Assembly: GCA_028724265.1 (NCBI GenBank)
Contig: JAQYDG010000004.1
Coordinates: 62,001 to 126,000, forward strand
Direction of reading: 5' to 3'
Length of the DNA: 64,000 nt
Origin: Actinomycetaceae bacterium
GTDB taxonomy: Bacteria > Actinomycetota > Actinomycetes > Actinomycetales > Actinomycetaceae
Shown: one piece after another, positions 35,414-45,447 of the stretch
Position numbering within the stretch: the first letter of the stretch is position 1
How the letters are laid out: the number at the start of each line of letters is the position of its first letter
Made by a program: the position numbers and the translations under genes
Notes under the pieces: model-generated
Databases searched by the model: none
What the model was told of the DNA's origin: nothing
What the model saw: the letters and a program-made list of their open reading frames with translations, nothing else

Positions 35414-36838
35414 ATGTTTTCCTCTGCTGAAGAAGCCATCGCTTTCACCCGTCAAGAGGGCGTCGAATTTATCGATGTTCGTTTTTGTGATCTTCCTGGA
35501 GTCATGCAGCACTTCTCGATTCCAGTATCGGCCTTCACCGACGATGTTTTTACCGAAGGACTCATGTTTGATGGATCGTCCATTCGCGGATTTCAAGCGA
35601 TTCACGAATCGGATATGAAGCTCGTCCCCGACGTCTCAACGGCGTTCGTCGATCCATTTGCTGCGCACAAAACCATTGTGATGAATTTTTCTATTGTCGA
35701 TCCTTTTACGAACGAACCCTACGGACGGGATCCGCGAACCATCGCTATGCGAGCTGAGGATTATCTGCGCTCCACCGGCATCGCCGACACAGTGTATATC
35801 GGGGCGGAGGCTGAGTTCTATGTGTTTGACGACGTCCGCTTCGATTCTCGTCTCAATGGTGCCTTCTACTCTATTGATTCAGAGTCCGGTGCATGGAACA
35901 CTGGGCGGGATGAAGACGGACATAACCTCGCGTACAAGACTCGCGTGAAAGGCGGGTACTTCCCAGTTCCGCCCAATGACCACTATGTTGACCTGCGTGA
36001 CGAGATGAGCACGGCTCTCCTGAATGCGGGTCTCCATGTAGAACGTGCACACCAAGAAGTCGGCACAGGCGGACAAACGGAGATCAACTACCGTTTCAAT
36101 ACGCTCACCGCAGCGGGCGACGATCTCATGAAGTTCAAATACATTATTAAGAACGTCGCCAAACAACACAACAAGACCGTCACCTTTATGCCAAAGCCTA
36201 TTTTTGGTGACAATGGTTCAGGCATGCACACATCGCAGTCACTGTGGAAGAACGGAGAGCCACTTTTCGCTGATCCTGCAGGATACGGCGGGCTTTCTGA
36301 CCTTGCCAGGTGGTATATCGGTGGCCTACTGGATCATGCTGCATCACTACTAGCGTTGACGAATCCATCCATCAACTCCTTCCACCGCCTTGTTCCTGGC
36401 TTTGAAGCCCCGGTTAACCTCGTATATTCGGCGCGCAACCGCTCCGCCGCGATTCGTATCCCCGTCTCTGGCTCCTCACCCAAGGCAAAGCGCGTGGAAT
36501 ACCGCGTGCCGGATCCCTCGGCGAACCCCTATCTCTGCTTCGCTGCACAGCTGATGGCAGGCCTGGACGGTATTAAGAAACGTATCGAGCCAGCCGAGCC
36601 GATCGACAAGGATATCTACGAGCTTCCTCCCGAAGAACACGCAGAAATCCCACAACTTCCAGAAACGCTTGAGGATGCACTGCGTGCGCTACACAACGAT
36701 CATGACTACCTCTTAGAAGGCGACGTCTTCACCGAGGATCTCATCAGCACCTGGATCGCCTATAAGATGGACAACGAGATTGCTCCGCTGCGCCAGCGGC
36801 CTCATCCCTACGAATTCAACCTCTATTTCGATATTTAG
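35414..36838 (+). CDS. glnA1: Glutamine synthetase type I
   Basis: A 474-residue GSI-beta enzyme making glutamine from glutamate, ammonia and ATP. The start [11 protein letters not shown], the metal/ATP motifs [22 protein letters not shown] and [12 protein letters not shown], and [20 protein letters not shown] are all intact. The regulatory loop DIYELPPEE (about residue 395) carries the Tyr that is adenylylated by GlnE, whose gene lies nearby on the other strand. AAAGGA precedes the ATG. A direct repeat sits in the leader and a strong hairpin follows. Dodecameric cytoplasmic enzyme. Confidence 0.96.
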   Translation: MFSSAEEAIAFTRQEGVEFIDVRFCDLPGVMQHFSIPVSAFTDDVFTEGLMFDGSSIRGFQAIHESDMKLVPDVSTAFVDPFAAHKTIVMNFSIVDPFTNEPYGRDPRTIAMRAEDYLRSTGIADTVYIGAEAEFYVFDDVRFDSRLNGAFYSIDSESGAWNTGRDEDGHNLAYKTRVKGGYFPVPPNDHYVDLRDEMSTALLNAGLHVERAHQEVGTGGQTEINYRFNTLTAAGDDLMKFKYIIKNVAKQHNKTVTFMPKPIFGDNGSGMHTSQSLWKNGEPLFADPAGYGGLSDLARWYIGGLLDHAASLLALTNPSINSFHRLVPGFEAPVNLVYSARNRSAAIRIPVSGSSPKAKRVEYRVPDPSANPYLCFAAQLMAGLDGIKKRIEPAEPIDKDIYELPPEEHAEIPQLPETLEDALRALHNDHDYLLEGDVFTEDLISTWIAYKMDNEIAPLRQRPHPYEFNLYFDI

Positions 36839-36949
36839 GCCTTCGTATTGGGGAAAAATAGCAGAGGTAATCGCAACATCTACGCTGACTGACGAGGCAG
36901 ATCGCGGCCTCCGGATCAGCATTCCGGCACGATGATTCCTTGAGATACC

Positions 36950-36983
36950 GTGGAGGGGGTAAGCGTTCGCTCACCCCCTCCAC
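36950..36983. terminator. Strong hairpin between glnA1 and the purine phosphorylase gene
   Basis: GTGGAGGGGGT pairs perfectly with ACCCCCTCCAC over 11 bp, extended by AGCG/CGCT inside. There is no T-run. It suits both convergent transcripts. Confidence 0.75.
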
Positions 36984-37051
36984 ATTGTGCGGCATTCTCC
37001 ACGTTAATCGACCACAGATACGCACAGATATGTACCGGCAACTGCCGCAGC

Positions 37052-37906
37052 TTAACAAGCTAGGGCTGAACCAGCCACATGATCAGCAACTGCCAGGAGC
37101 GCCTCTTTTACTGAACCGAGTGCTCGATTCACCGCATCGAGGACAAGATCATGCTCAGTCGGCGAAGAAGAAAAGGATAGATCCGAGACGATCGAAATCC
37201 CTGCGACCCGAACACCGAGCTGATGAAGAGCAAGCGCCTCCAGCACTGTACTCATGCCCACCATGTTGAGTCCGGCGGCACGCATCAGTTCTGATTCACG
37301 CCGCGTCTGATATTCCGGTCCACGAAGAAACGCGTATGTTCCTCGGCGCCGCGCGTGCTGGGCGAGAATATCGGATAGTTCTTGATCCCACAGATTCCAG
37401 ATGTCTGTAAAAACCGCCCCCGTGAACGGCGATATTCCCGTCAGATTCACGTGATCGTCGATCACCATCAGATCGCCAAGCTCCCAGTCACTCAGGCATC
37501 CGCCAGCATTCGTCAGAACAGCTGCCTCGATGCCTGTTGCCGCTCCGATACGGCACAGCTGGACGACCTCACTGGGCGTCAGACCTTCATACATATGGGA
37601 TCGACCTGTGGCGACAAGGGCACGAACGTCGCCATGGGGCGTCGGCATCTGAATACTCAGCAGTTCCTGCCCATGGCCTTCTGCACTCGGCACCGGCACG
37701 CCGGACAGTGATCCGAGAGGAATCGATGCCACACGTGATCCGAGCGAGCGCGCGACAGACGCGTATCCAGAGCCCAACACAATGAGCAGCTGGTGTGACT
37801 CGCACCCTGTACGCGCCGCGATATCAGTAGCGGCATCCATCACGGATCGCAACCCTGCTGGATCATAGGCAAAACATAGGTCGAGTGCCTCGCTCCTTTG
37901 GCTCAT
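37052..37906 (-). CDS. punA: Purine nucleoside phosphorylase (trimeric PNP family)
   Basis: A 284-residue phosphorylase that splits purine nucleosides with phosphate. The phosphate site GSGYAS (about 46-51), the family signature GRSHMYEG (about 102-109), LTNAGGCL, the base-binding FLRGPEYQTRRE and GMSTVLEALALHQLGVRVAGISIVSD are all present. Its start overlaps the stop of the upstream permease by 4 bp, so uptake and cleavage are coupled. AGGAGG precedes the ATG. The pair sits between glnA1 and glnE, which are neighbours in mycobacteria. Confidence 0.9.
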   Translation of the reverse strand: MSQRSEALDLCFAYDPAGLRSVMDAATDIAARTGCESHQLLIVLGSGYASVARSLGSRVASIPLGSLSGVPVPSAEGHGQELLSIQMPTPHGDVRALVATGRSHMYEGLTPSEVVQLCRIGAATGIEAAVLTNAGGCLSDWELGDLMVIDDHVNLTGISPFTGAVFTDIWNLWDQELSDILAQHARRRGTYAFLRGPEYQTRRESELMRAAGLNMVGMSTVLEALALHQLGVRVAGISIVSDLSFSSSPTEHDLVLDAVNRALGSVKEALLAVADHVAGSALAC

Positions 37907-39333
37907 CGATCCTCCTGCTGCCGAATACGCCGGTACGAAATAGCGAGATAACCGAAAAATCCAATAATCAGGGCAAGCAGGACGCCGATATTTGCGTCAC
38001 CCCACGGCCCGTGTACGCCGCCTATCAACCCAAGCAGATATCCCTGCCAGTTGTTCCACGCTGCCTCGTCAGCGAAACCATTGGTCACCAGACCCCATCC
38101 GATAATAGTCGAAAGGATAAGGAGGACGATCGCGCTCCAGTTGATCCGAGAGTAGATACCTGAGCCATCGAACAGCGATGCCTCATCGTAGTCTTTGCGG
38201 CGCATCGCAATATCAGCCATCATAATTCCTGCCCACGCAGCCAGCGGGACACCGAGTGTAATCAGGAACGACTGAAACGGCCCGATAAACGTTGGCGAGA
38301 AGAACACCACGTAAATCGTGCCAATCGTCAAAATTGTCCCATCAATCAGAGACGCGAGCGGACGCTGAATCTTAATACCGAGCGTCAGCAACGTCAGGCC
38401 TGACGAATAAATACCGTTAATAGCACCGGAGAGAAGGGACAGGATAGCTGTGAGGAGGAATGGGATAAGGAACCACGTGGGCAGGAGCGTTGCAAGAGCG
38501 CCCACAGGATCCATCCCGATGTTGTCCGAAAGCTCGGAGGAGGATCCAGCCAACATCAGACCGAAGACAATCAGGACAGCAGGACCTAGTGCTCCGCCGA
38601 ACGTGTTCCAGAATACGATTTGCACACCTGGGGTGTCGCGGCGTTGGTAGCGCGCCCAGTCAGCAGCGATATTCACCCATCCCAAGCCCATGCCGCTAAT
38701 CACCATGGTGCCGGCACCGATCATCTGAGGAACCGATCCTGATGGCAAAGCAGTCAGTGCAGACCAATCAATTTTATTGATCACCAGAAGAACATAAATA
38801 ACCGTGGTAATGCCAGTGATCCATGTGAGCCAGGTTTGGAGTTTCATAATAATGTGATATCCGGCCATCGCGCCGAGCACGATCAGAACAGCGACGATCA
38901 CAGTTGCACTCACACTCACCGCTGTAGAATCTGACGATTGCCATCCCAGGCGAGTCAGCACGGTATTCGTCGCCAAAACGGCAGTGATCGCTAGCGTCGT
39001 CTCCCATCCGATGGACACCAGCCACGACATGATGCCCGGAAGCTTTGCCCCTTCAACACCGAATGCAGCACGGCTCATCACCATCGTTGGAACGCTGCCG
39101 CGTTTGCCGCCCAGCGCGATCACGCCACAGAAGACAAAGGACACCACAACCGAGATGACCGAAATAATGGTCGATTGCCAGAATGAGATACCCCAGCCCA
39201 GAACCCAAGCCCCATAGCTCATTCCGAACACTGAAATATTGGATGCAAACCACGGGAGGAATAGATCCCGTGGCTTGGCGGTTCGCTCGGAATCTGCCAC
39301 AATGTCGATTCCCTGCATTTCGACGCTCGCCAT
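37903..39333 (-). CDS. NCS1-family nucleobase permease (cytosine/purine type)
   Basis: About 476 residues with twelve hydrophobic helices. The N-terminal segment FASNISVFGMSYGAWVLGWGISFW matches helix 1 of the nucleobase-cation-symport-1 family, and GVEGAKLPGIMSWLVSIGWETTLA is the helix-3 region. ATG 39333 is chosen because AAAGGAG precedes it; an in-frame start 5 codons upstream is less likely. It overlaps the phosphorylase gene by 4 bp, so the substrate is probably a purine base or nucleoside; cytosine is the main alternative. Confidence 0.87.
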   Translation of the reverse strand: MASVEMQGIDIVADSERTAKPRDLFLPWFASNISVFGMSYGAWVLGWGISFWQSTIISVISVVVSFVFCGVIALGGKRGSVPTMVMSRAAFGVEGAKLPGIMSWLVSIGWETTLAITAVLATNTVLTRLGWQSSDSTAVSVSATVIVAVLIVLGAMAGYHIIMKLQTWLTWITGITTVIYVLLVINKIDWSALTALPSGSVPQMIGAGTMVISGMGLGWVNIAADWARYQRRDTPGVQIVFWNTFGGALGPAVLIVFGLMLAGSSSELSDNIGMDPVGALATLLPTWFLIPFLLTAILSLLSGAINGIYSSGLTLLTLGIKIQRPLASLIDGTILTIGTIYVVFFSPTFIGPFQSFLITLGVPLAAWAGIMMADIAMRRKDYDEASLFDGSGIYSRINWSAIVLLILSTIIGWGLVTNGFADEAAWNNWQGYLLGLIGGVHGPWGDANIGVLLALIIGFFGYLAISYRRIRQQEDR

Positions 39334-39452
39334 CGCGTCTCCTTTCACACTGGACTTTCAGGCGCGCTCTGCTGTGAGCGACGTCTTCACAGCCTTAGTG
39401 TAGCCAGCGTGATATAGCGCCCATGAAACTGAACGATAAAATGAGCCGTATT

Positions 39453-42400
39453 TTACATCGGGCTCCGATGATCGTCTACGCCATAAAAGTACTGCATGAC
39501 GAGGCTGCGCGCCCTGCGTGCAGCCCTCTGATAGTCCTCAGCAAGACGAATCGATCGATCTGACTCGTCCCGCCCCAGCAGATAGGCACACACATCTAGA
39601 TCGTCAGGATCATGTGGAAGAATATTTGCCTTTCGTCCTGCACCGGCGATCGACCTCACATGGCGCAGTCTCAAGGAAAAGAGGTACGCCTGTATCAGCA
39701 CTGACGCATCGGATGAATCCATCAGCCCTTCAGCCTGGGCGGCACGTAGCACGTCCACAGTATGTGTGCTCCGTAAACTCGGATAGGAACCGGCCGACTG
39801 CAGCTGAATCAGCTGAGCACAAAAATCGATATCCGTCATACCGCCCGGCCCGAGCTTAATGTGCCTCTGAGCCGGTACGCCCGCAGGAATACGTTCGGCC
39901 TCGATCCTGGCTTTTATCCGTCGAATCGACGCCACTTCGCCCGCAGGAATCCCGCCTGCGGGGTATCGGAAAGCATCCACAACCGCTGTCCACTGTTCAA
40001 TGAGTTCGGCGTCTCCTGCAGCGGCTCGCATCCTCAACGATGCCAGCTTTTCCCACGGGAGAGCCCACCGCTGAAGATAACTGGCATAGGAGGTGAGACT
40101 CTTAGCCATCGCCCCCTGTTTCCCCTCGGGGCGCAGATCCATATCGACCACCACCCCCGGCTCCGTCGATGCAGACGACATCAGCTGAGAAAAACGCTGT
40201 GCGACCATCACGGCTTGTTGATCCGCGTCAACAGGATCCGCTCCCTGTTGAGCCTGATAAATCACCACAGCATCAGCATCCGAGGCGAAGCCCATTGCAT
40301 AACCGCCCCACGATCCGGCAGCAATAACCAACATCCTGACCAACGCATCCTCGCGGGATCCTGCGACGGACGTGAGTGCAGCGTCTAGTGCGGCTTGAGC
40401 AGCAATATCCGTCGCATCACACAGCGCGTGTGCAGCCTGTTCCTCGCTGATCAAACGCAGAGCACAAGCCATCGCTGTACGCAGACTCTCGCGAAAGCGA
40501 ATAAACCTTCCCTGCTGGTTTGCTTCCTCAGGAGTGGACACGCGCTGCATCATCCCCGCAAGCTCCGCTTCTAATACATTTTTTGGTCGTGGCACCAAAT
40601 CGTCATCTGCAGAAAGCCACATCAAGGCTTCGGGGATTCGCGGTAAATACTGCGCAACTAGCTCGCTGGAGGCGAGTAAATGACACAAGCGCTGAGCGAG
40701 TGGACCACCGTCACGCAAAATCCGCATATACCAACTGGTGTGACCCATGTGTTCGGACAGCTGACGAAAAGCGAGAAGCCCAGCATCCGGCCTCGGTGCC
40801 TGAGCAAACCAGTGCAGAAACGCCGGCAGCAACTGCTTCTGGATCGCAGCTGTGCGGGTAGTTCCCTGCGTCAGCGATCGAATATGGTTCATCGCAGCAA
40901 CAGGATCCTGATAACCTATTGCAGCCAAACGTGCATGTGCCGCCTGCGGGCTCAAAGACACTCCGTCTGCCGGCAAACCGGCTGCAACCGGCAGAATCGG
41001 GCGGAAGTAAATCTTGTTCTTCAGCTGAACAATCTCACGTTTCATGCGGGTATAGGACTCCACAAGATCGTCCGCACTCATCGATGACGAGGCCGAGCGT
41101 GAGGAGATGATCGACCGCGCGAGGATCCGTCGCTCGCCTGGAGCTGGCGGAAATTCGTGGGTTCTGCGCAAATATCGCAACTGCATCCGATGCTCGATCA
41201 CACGCAGGGCTCGATAGTCGTGATCGAGAGCAGAAGCATCAGTGCGCGACACATATCCACCCGCACTGAGCGCCGAGAGCCCATCAATCGTGGATCGCAC
41301 CCGCAGCGAAGAATCAGTACGCCCGTGGACAAGCTGTAAGAGCTGAACGCTGAATTCGATATCGCGCAATCCACCTTCAGCCAGCTTGATGTCCGAGAAC
41401 TGGTTGGCTTTCCCCACCAAGGACTGCACCCTGGTACGCAGGTGATACGCATCAGCAACGAAATGAGGCCGCGCAGCAGCCTGCCAAATCATCGGCTGCA
41501 CCATATCCACAAATTGCTGCCCAACATCGAGATCTCCCGCCAGCGGCCGCGCTTTGAGCAGCGCCTGAAACTCCCAGTTGTGAGCCCAGGTTCGATAATA
41601 GGAATCCATCGCATCCAGCGTGCGGACAAGCACGCCGTTTTTTCCTTCAGGTCTGAGCGTTGTGTCCAACGGCCACAGAGCATGAACCGATCCTGGACCG
41701 GAGAGAATGGTATTGAGTTCCTGAGCAAGCACTGTTGCCGATCTCACATACTGGTCAGGTGTGGCGATCCCATCTGGACAGGCGAAAAGCACATCCACAT
41801 CCGACACGTAGTTGAGTTCCTGCCCACCCGTTTTCCCCATGCCGATAATCGCCAGAGGCGCATCGGCAGCTTCTGGGTGGCGGCTGCGCGCAATAACTAA
41901 CGCTGATTCCACCGCACCTGCTGCCAGCGCGGAGAGTGAACGCGATACATCGGCGTATGCGGCCTCGGAATCAGGTGAGCACAAATCCGCCGCAACGAGC
42001 GGAATTAACCTGGCGTAGTAGCCTAAACGCATCCAGTCCACCACACTCGCGCGCGCCGGATCGTGCCGCTGAATCCACGCCGTTGCCCTCTGGCGTTCGG
42101 TCTCGTCATCGTAGTTCGGAATCGCGTGTGAGGATGCGCCAGCTGAGGATACGCCTCCTTCGGTGCTCTGCACCGCCTCAAGGCTCTCGATCAGCCACGG
42201 ATGCGCGATCAGCACATCGGATAACGCCGGCGAGAAGCCCAAAATAGCGTAGACCGCTCGGCACACAGCAGAATCGGAAAGCCGAGACAGGATCTGCGCG
42301 CGCCTTGCATGCATATCGATAGCCTCACGCAGGCGTACATAGTGGAGGACGCACGCATCTGGATCTGCTGTCAGCGACGCCTCATCCAGGATGCGCTCAA

Positions 42401-42557
42401 CGTCGTCTTCGCTCAGATGTGCATGCCTGAGGCGTGCCACGCTCTCTTCAAAGGTGGAGAAACCGGGAATAAAAGAGGGCTCGTCGCCCCGGCCGCGAGA
42501 ACCGCGTGCAGGAATTCGTGCGGGCGATCTAGAATCGCGCGAAGGACTCTCGCTCAA
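39453..42557 (-). CDS. glnE: Bifunctional glutamine synthetase adenylyltransferase/deadenylyltransferase
   Basis: 1034 residues with two nucleotidyltransferase domains. The N-terminal deadenylylating domain has GMGKTGGQELNYVSDVDVLF (about 243-262). The C-terminal adenylylating domain has GSWGGYAMGFASDADAVVIY (about 742-761). A helical linker lies between and a domain with KLGPGGMTDIDFCAQLIQL near residue 900. It modifies the regulatory Tyr of GlnA1 in response to nitrogen status. The TTG start at 42557 lies inside the 3' end of glnA2 (29 bp overlap), implying coupled translation; the first 30 residues are Ser/Arg-rich and a later start is possible. Confidence 0.93.
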   Translation of the reverse strand: MSESPSRDSRSPARIPARGSRGRGDEPSFIPGFSTFEESVARLRHAHLSEDDVERILDEASLTADPDACVLHYVRLREAIDMHARRAQILSRLSDSAVCRAVYAILGFSPALSDVLIAHPWLIESLEAVQSTEGGVSSAGASSHAIPNYDDETERQRATAWIQRHDPARASVVDWMRLGYYARLIPLVAADLCSPDSEAAYADVSRSLSALAAGAVESALVIARSRHPEAADAPLAIIGMGKTGGQELNYVSDVDVLFACPDGIATPDQYVRSATVLAQELNTILSGPGSVHALWPLDTTLRPEGKNGVLVRTLDAMDSYYRTWAHNWEFQALLKARPLAGDLDVGQQFVDMVQPMIWQAAARPHFVADAYHLRTRVQSLVGKANQFSDIKLAEGGLRDIEFSVQLLQLVHGRTDSSLRVRSTIDGLSALSAGGYVSRTDASALDHDYRALRVIEHRMQLRYLRRTHEFPPAPGERRILARSIISSRSASSSMSADDLVESYTRMKREIVQLKNKIYFRPILPVAAGLPADGVSLSPQAAHARLAAIGYQDPVAAMNHIRSLTQGTTRTAAIQKQLLPAFLHWFAQAPRPDAGLLAFRQLSEHMGHTSWYMRILRDGGPLAQRLCHLLASSELVAQYLPRIPEALMWLSADDDLVPRPKNVLEAELAGMMQRVSTPEEANQQGRFIRFRESLRTAMACALRLISEEQAAHALCDATDIAAQAALDAALTSVAGSREDALVRMLVIAAGSWGGYAMGFASDADAVVIYQAQQGADPVDADQQAVMVAQRFSQLMSSASTEPGVVVDMDLRPEGKQGAMAKSLTSYASYLQRWALPWEKLASLRMRAAAGDAELIEQWTAVVDAFRYPAGGIPAGEVASIRRIKARIEAERIPAGVPAQRHIKLGPGGMTDIDFCAQLIQLQSAGSYPSLRSTHTVDVLRAAQAEGLMDSSDASVLIQAYLFSLRLRHVRSIAGAGRKANILPHDPDDLDVCAYLLGRDESDRSIRLAEDYQRAARRARSLVMQYFYGVDDHRSPM

Positions 42558-43857
42558 AATCAGTCACCTGCCTGCGATAAGCATCCCATTCTTGTCGCTT
42601 ATTGCGCAGAAAGAAGTCAAAGGCTTCCTCGCCCAACATCTTTTCCATCAGTTCTGATCTCTGCATCTGTTCAAGCGCCTGCGCAAGAGACGTGGGCAGA
42701 CGCTTGATGCCCAGCGCTTCGCGTTCCAAATCCGTCATCTTCTCTACGTCCTCCTCGATCGGCTCCATCAGCTCCGCCTTGGAGTCGATACCAGCCATTC
42801 CCGCCGTCAGGATCGCAGCAAAAGCAAGATAAGGATTCACCGCAGAATCGGGTGAACGCACCTCAAAACGAGTTTCGTCAGGTTTATGCGGGTCAACAGA
42901 GGGAACACGCACCAACGCTGTGGAATTGTACGGAGCCCAACAGATCCACTGAGGAGCCTCCATACCGCCAGCCAAGCGCTTAAACGAATTCACGTGTTGA
43001 TTCTCAATCGCCGTCATCTGTGCCGCATACTGGAGCACGCCAGCCAAGAAATAGCGAGCTGTCAGGGAAAGTCCATAGCGATCCGTCGGAGAATAGAACG
43101 CATCGTGATCACCTAAAAATAACGACACGTGGAGGTGCATCCCGCTGCCTGGCTTATCCGAAAAAGGCTTGGGCATAAAAGAGACACGGATACCCTCGTT
43201 AATGGCGACTTCTTCTAACACGGTGCGGAACGTCTGAATATTGTCCGCCATCGTCAACGCATCTGTTGCCCGCAGATCAATCTCGTTTTGCCCAGGCCCA
43301 GATTCGTGATGGGAAAACTCCACCGCAATTCCCATCTCCTCCAACATCAAAATAGCTTCCCTGCGAAAGTTATGACCCAGAGAGTGAGACACATGGTCAA
43401 AATACGATCCTGAATCAATGGGCACAGGAACCGCTGTGGGATCGTCATCGAGCTGAAAGAGGTAGAACTCAATTTCCGGATGAACCATAAACGTAAAACC
43501 CGCATCTTCAGCATTCAGGAGTGCGCGTTTGAGAATCGAGCGAGGATCGGGCAACGCTGGTGTGCCATCACGCATATCGATATCTGCAAACATGCGGGCA
43601 TCCTGGCCGTGCGACCACGGCAGAATCTGGAACGTCTGGGCATCGGGGCGAAGCACCATATCGGATTCATACACGCGAGTGAGCCCTTCCACCGCAGAAC
43701 CATCGAAGCCCACACCAGAGCGAAAAGCCTTCTCCACCTCCGCAGGAGGAATGGCGACCGATTTGAGTCTTCCCTCAAGATCCGTGAACCACAGACGCAC
43801 AAAATGCACATCCGACTCGGCAATCTGCGTCAGAACATGTTGTTGAGTGGAATCCAT
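42529..43857 (-). CDS. glnA2: Glutamine-synthetase-family enzyme (GlnA2-type)
   Basis: 442 residues of the GSI fold: RLWFTDLEGRLKSVAIP, VGFDGSAVEGL, HPEIEFYLFQ, HHESGPGQNEIDLR, MPKPFSDKPGSGMHLHVS and RFEVRSPDSAVNPYLAFA. The loop that holds the adenylylation Tyr in GlnA1 reads MEPIEEDVEKMTDLEREALG, with no Tyr, so GlnE cannot control it the same way. Mycobacterial GlnA2 lies next to glnE in the same order. Some relatives are gamma-glutamylpolyamine synthetases rather than true GS; sequence alone does not settle this. GAGGAGG precedes the ATG. Confidence 0.9.
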   Translation of the reverse strand: MDSTQQHVLTQIAESDVHFVRLWFTDLEGRLKSVAIPPAEVEKAFRSGVGFDGSAVEGLTRVYESDMVLRPDAQTFQILPWSHGQDARMFADIDMRDGTPALPDPRSILKRALLNAEDAGFTFMVHPEIEFYLFQLDDDPTAVPVPIDSGSYFDHVSHSLGHNFRREAILMLEEMGIAVEFSHHESGPGQNEIDLRATDALTMADNIQTFRTVLEEVAINEGIRVSFMPKPFSDKPGSGMHLHVSLFLGDHDAFYSPTDRYGLSLTARYFLAGVLQYAAQMTAIENQHVNSFKRLAGGMEAPQWICWAPYNSTALVRVPSVDPHKPDETRFEVRSPDSAVNPYLAFAAILTAGMAGIDSKAELMEPIEEDVEKMTDLEREALGIKRLPTSLAQALEQMQRSELMEKMLGEEAFDFFLRNKRQEWDAYRRQVTDFERESFARF

Positions 43858-43929
43858 CGAAGCCTCCTCGCATATGTTTGTTCCTTATTCTACGAATAAC
43901 GACACAGCGCCACGCACACCAAAGAGCCA

Positions 43930-43935
43930 TAGACT
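43930..43935 (+). promoter_or_regulatory. -10 hexamer TAGACT, leaderless start of map
   Basis: TAGACT is followed by TGACCT and then the ATG at 43942, a 6-nt gap without a ribosome binding site. Confidence 0.5.
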
Positions 43936-43941
43936 TGACCT

Positions 43942-44853
43942 ATGAATTTAGCATCGCGAGCGCCTTTAGGCACACTGAAACCCGGCAAGCTCTCCCCCAA
44001 GCGACACGTCCCCAACGATATCGAACGTCCAGAATACCTGTTTCATTCTGGCCCAGAGCGCGTCACTGCCTCCGACGTCAAGGACGAGGAAACGATTGAG
44101 AAGATTCGCGTTGCTGGCACCATCGCCGCTGATGCCCTTTACGAAGCTGGGAAGGCCGTCCGTCCAGGAATCACCACGGATGAGTTGGACGCTATTGCGC
44201 ACGAATACATCTGCGATCATCACGCGTATCCCTCATGTTTGGACTATATGGGGTTCCCGAAATCGATCTGCACATCTATTAACGAAGTGATCTGCCACGG
44301 TATCCCCGACTCCACCGTGCTGCAGGATGGCGATATCATCAACCTGGATGTGACGGCCTATATTAACGGTGTTCACGGAGACACGTGCGCGATGTTCTTT
44401 GCCGGCGAGGTGGATGACGAGTCACGCTTACTTGTTGAACGCACAAAAACTGCCATGCTGCGTGGTATCAAAGCGGTCAAGCCCGGACGAGAAGTGAATG
44501 TGATTGGGCGGGTTATCGCCTCATATGCCAAACGCTTCGACTATGGTGACGTCGAGGATTTCACTGGGCACGGCGTCGGTGAGGCATTCCACTCAGGCCT
44601 GATTATCCCCCACTATGACGCTGCACCGCAGTACAACACCCAGATCGTTCCCGGAATGGTATTCACTGTGGAACCGATGCTCACAATGGGCTCAATCGCA
44701 TGGGAACAGTGGGATGACGACTGGACCGTCGTGACGAAAGACCGCGGGCGATCGGCGCAGTTTGAGCACACGCTTGTGGTCCGGGAAGACGGAGCAGAGA
44801 TTCTCACGCTGCCCTCTGATCCGGAGGCTCTCGCCCTGGCACCGCAGCTGTAG
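43942..44853 (+). CDS. map: Methionine aminopeptidase type I
   Basis: A 303-residue dinuclear-metal enzyme that removes the initiator Met. All five ligands are visible: Asp in [17 protein letters not shown] (two Asp), His in [10 protein letters not shown], Glu in FTVEPML and Glu in FEHTLVV. The N-terminal 40 residues ([19 protein letters not shown]) form the proline-rich extension of the actinobacterial type Ic subgroup. It diverges from glnA2 (84 bp between starts) and its stop directly abuts the 3' end of rnpB, which is on the opposite strand. Confidence 0.95.
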   Translation: MNLASRAPLGTLKPGKLSPKRHVPNDIERPEYLFHSGPERVTASDVKDEETIEKIRVAGTIAADALYEAGKAVRPGITTDELDAIAHEYICDHHAYPSCLDYMGFPKSICTSINEVICHGIPDSTVLQDGDIINLDVTAYINGVHGDTCAMFFAGEVDDESRLLVERTKTAMLRGIKAVKPGREVNVIGRVIASYAKRFDYGDVEDFTGHGVGEAFHSGLIIPHYDAAPQYNTQIVPGMVFTVEPMLTMGSIAWEQWDDDWTVVTKDRGRSAQFEHTLVVREDGAEILTLPSDPEALALAPQL

Positions 44854-44854
44854 G

Positions 44855-45240
44855 CAAATGAGCCGGCCGATACGCCGGGTTTTGTTCTGAGGGTCGGAGT
44901 GATTCGACCCTCAGCGGCGACCATCCATCTACGGCGTACGTTACCGCACGCCTCGAGCGATCTACCCGCGTGCTCAGCGAAGAACCTCTCTGCACGCTAC
45001 ATGATCTTGCTCCCGGTGGGGCTTGCCATGCCAACACAGTCACCTGTGCTGCGGTGGTCTCTTACACCGCCATTTCACCCTTACCGCCCAACGAGAGTTG
45101 GGCGGCGGTTTCTTTTCTGTGGCGCTTTCCCGCGGGTCACCCCGGGTGGGCGTTACCCACCACCGCCTTCTGCGGAGCCCGGACGTTCCTCGTCATCCAC
45201 GTTTTCGTGCTGACGCGGCCGCCTAGCCGACTCATTTGCA
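44855..45240 (-). ncRNA. rnpB: RNase P RNA (bacterial type A)
   Basis: The minus strand from about 45240 carries the conserved P4 half GAGGAACGTCCGGGCTC near the 5' end and its partner AACCCGGCGTATCGG near the 3' end. The core GGTAAGGGTGAAATGGCGG and GAGACCACCGC are also present, and terminal pairing joins AAATGAGTCGGC to CCGGCTCATTT. The length, about 386 nt, is normal for actinobacteria. It is the catalytic subunit that matures tRNA 5' ends. Ends are estimated from the terminal helix. Confidence 0.95.
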
Positions 45241-45245
45241 CACCT

Positions 45246-45251
45246 ATTGTA
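45246..45251 (-). promoter_or_regulatory. -10 hexamer TACAAT of rnpB
   Basis: TACAAT on the minus strand ends about 6 nt before the predicted 5' end of RNase P RNA. The -35 is unclear. Confidence 0.5.
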
Positions 45252-45365
45252 GCGGTTTTTGCCTGTACGGTTTCCCGCTGTAGTTTTGGGTTTCGGCATG
45301 CTTGAGGCTCTCATTGTGTTGCACACAGATGCACTGACTGCCGAGCACTGACTGCTCTGCACCGC

Positions 45366-45420
45366 CTGTTGCGCATCTGTTGCACACCTGTTGCACTGCT
45401 GCTACACACCTCTTGCGCTG
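45366..45420. repeat. Five 11-bp imperfect tandem repeats upstream of rnpB
   Basis: Units CTGTTGCGCAT, CTGTTGCACAC, CTGTTGCACTG, CTGCTACACAC and CTCTTGCGCTG are contiguous. They lie between the NIF3-like stop and the rnpB promoter. Two further copies of GCACTGACTGC lie at about 45331-45356. Confidence 0.85.
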
Positions 45421-45447
45421 CTCGGCGCGACGAACGCGCTCAGACCA

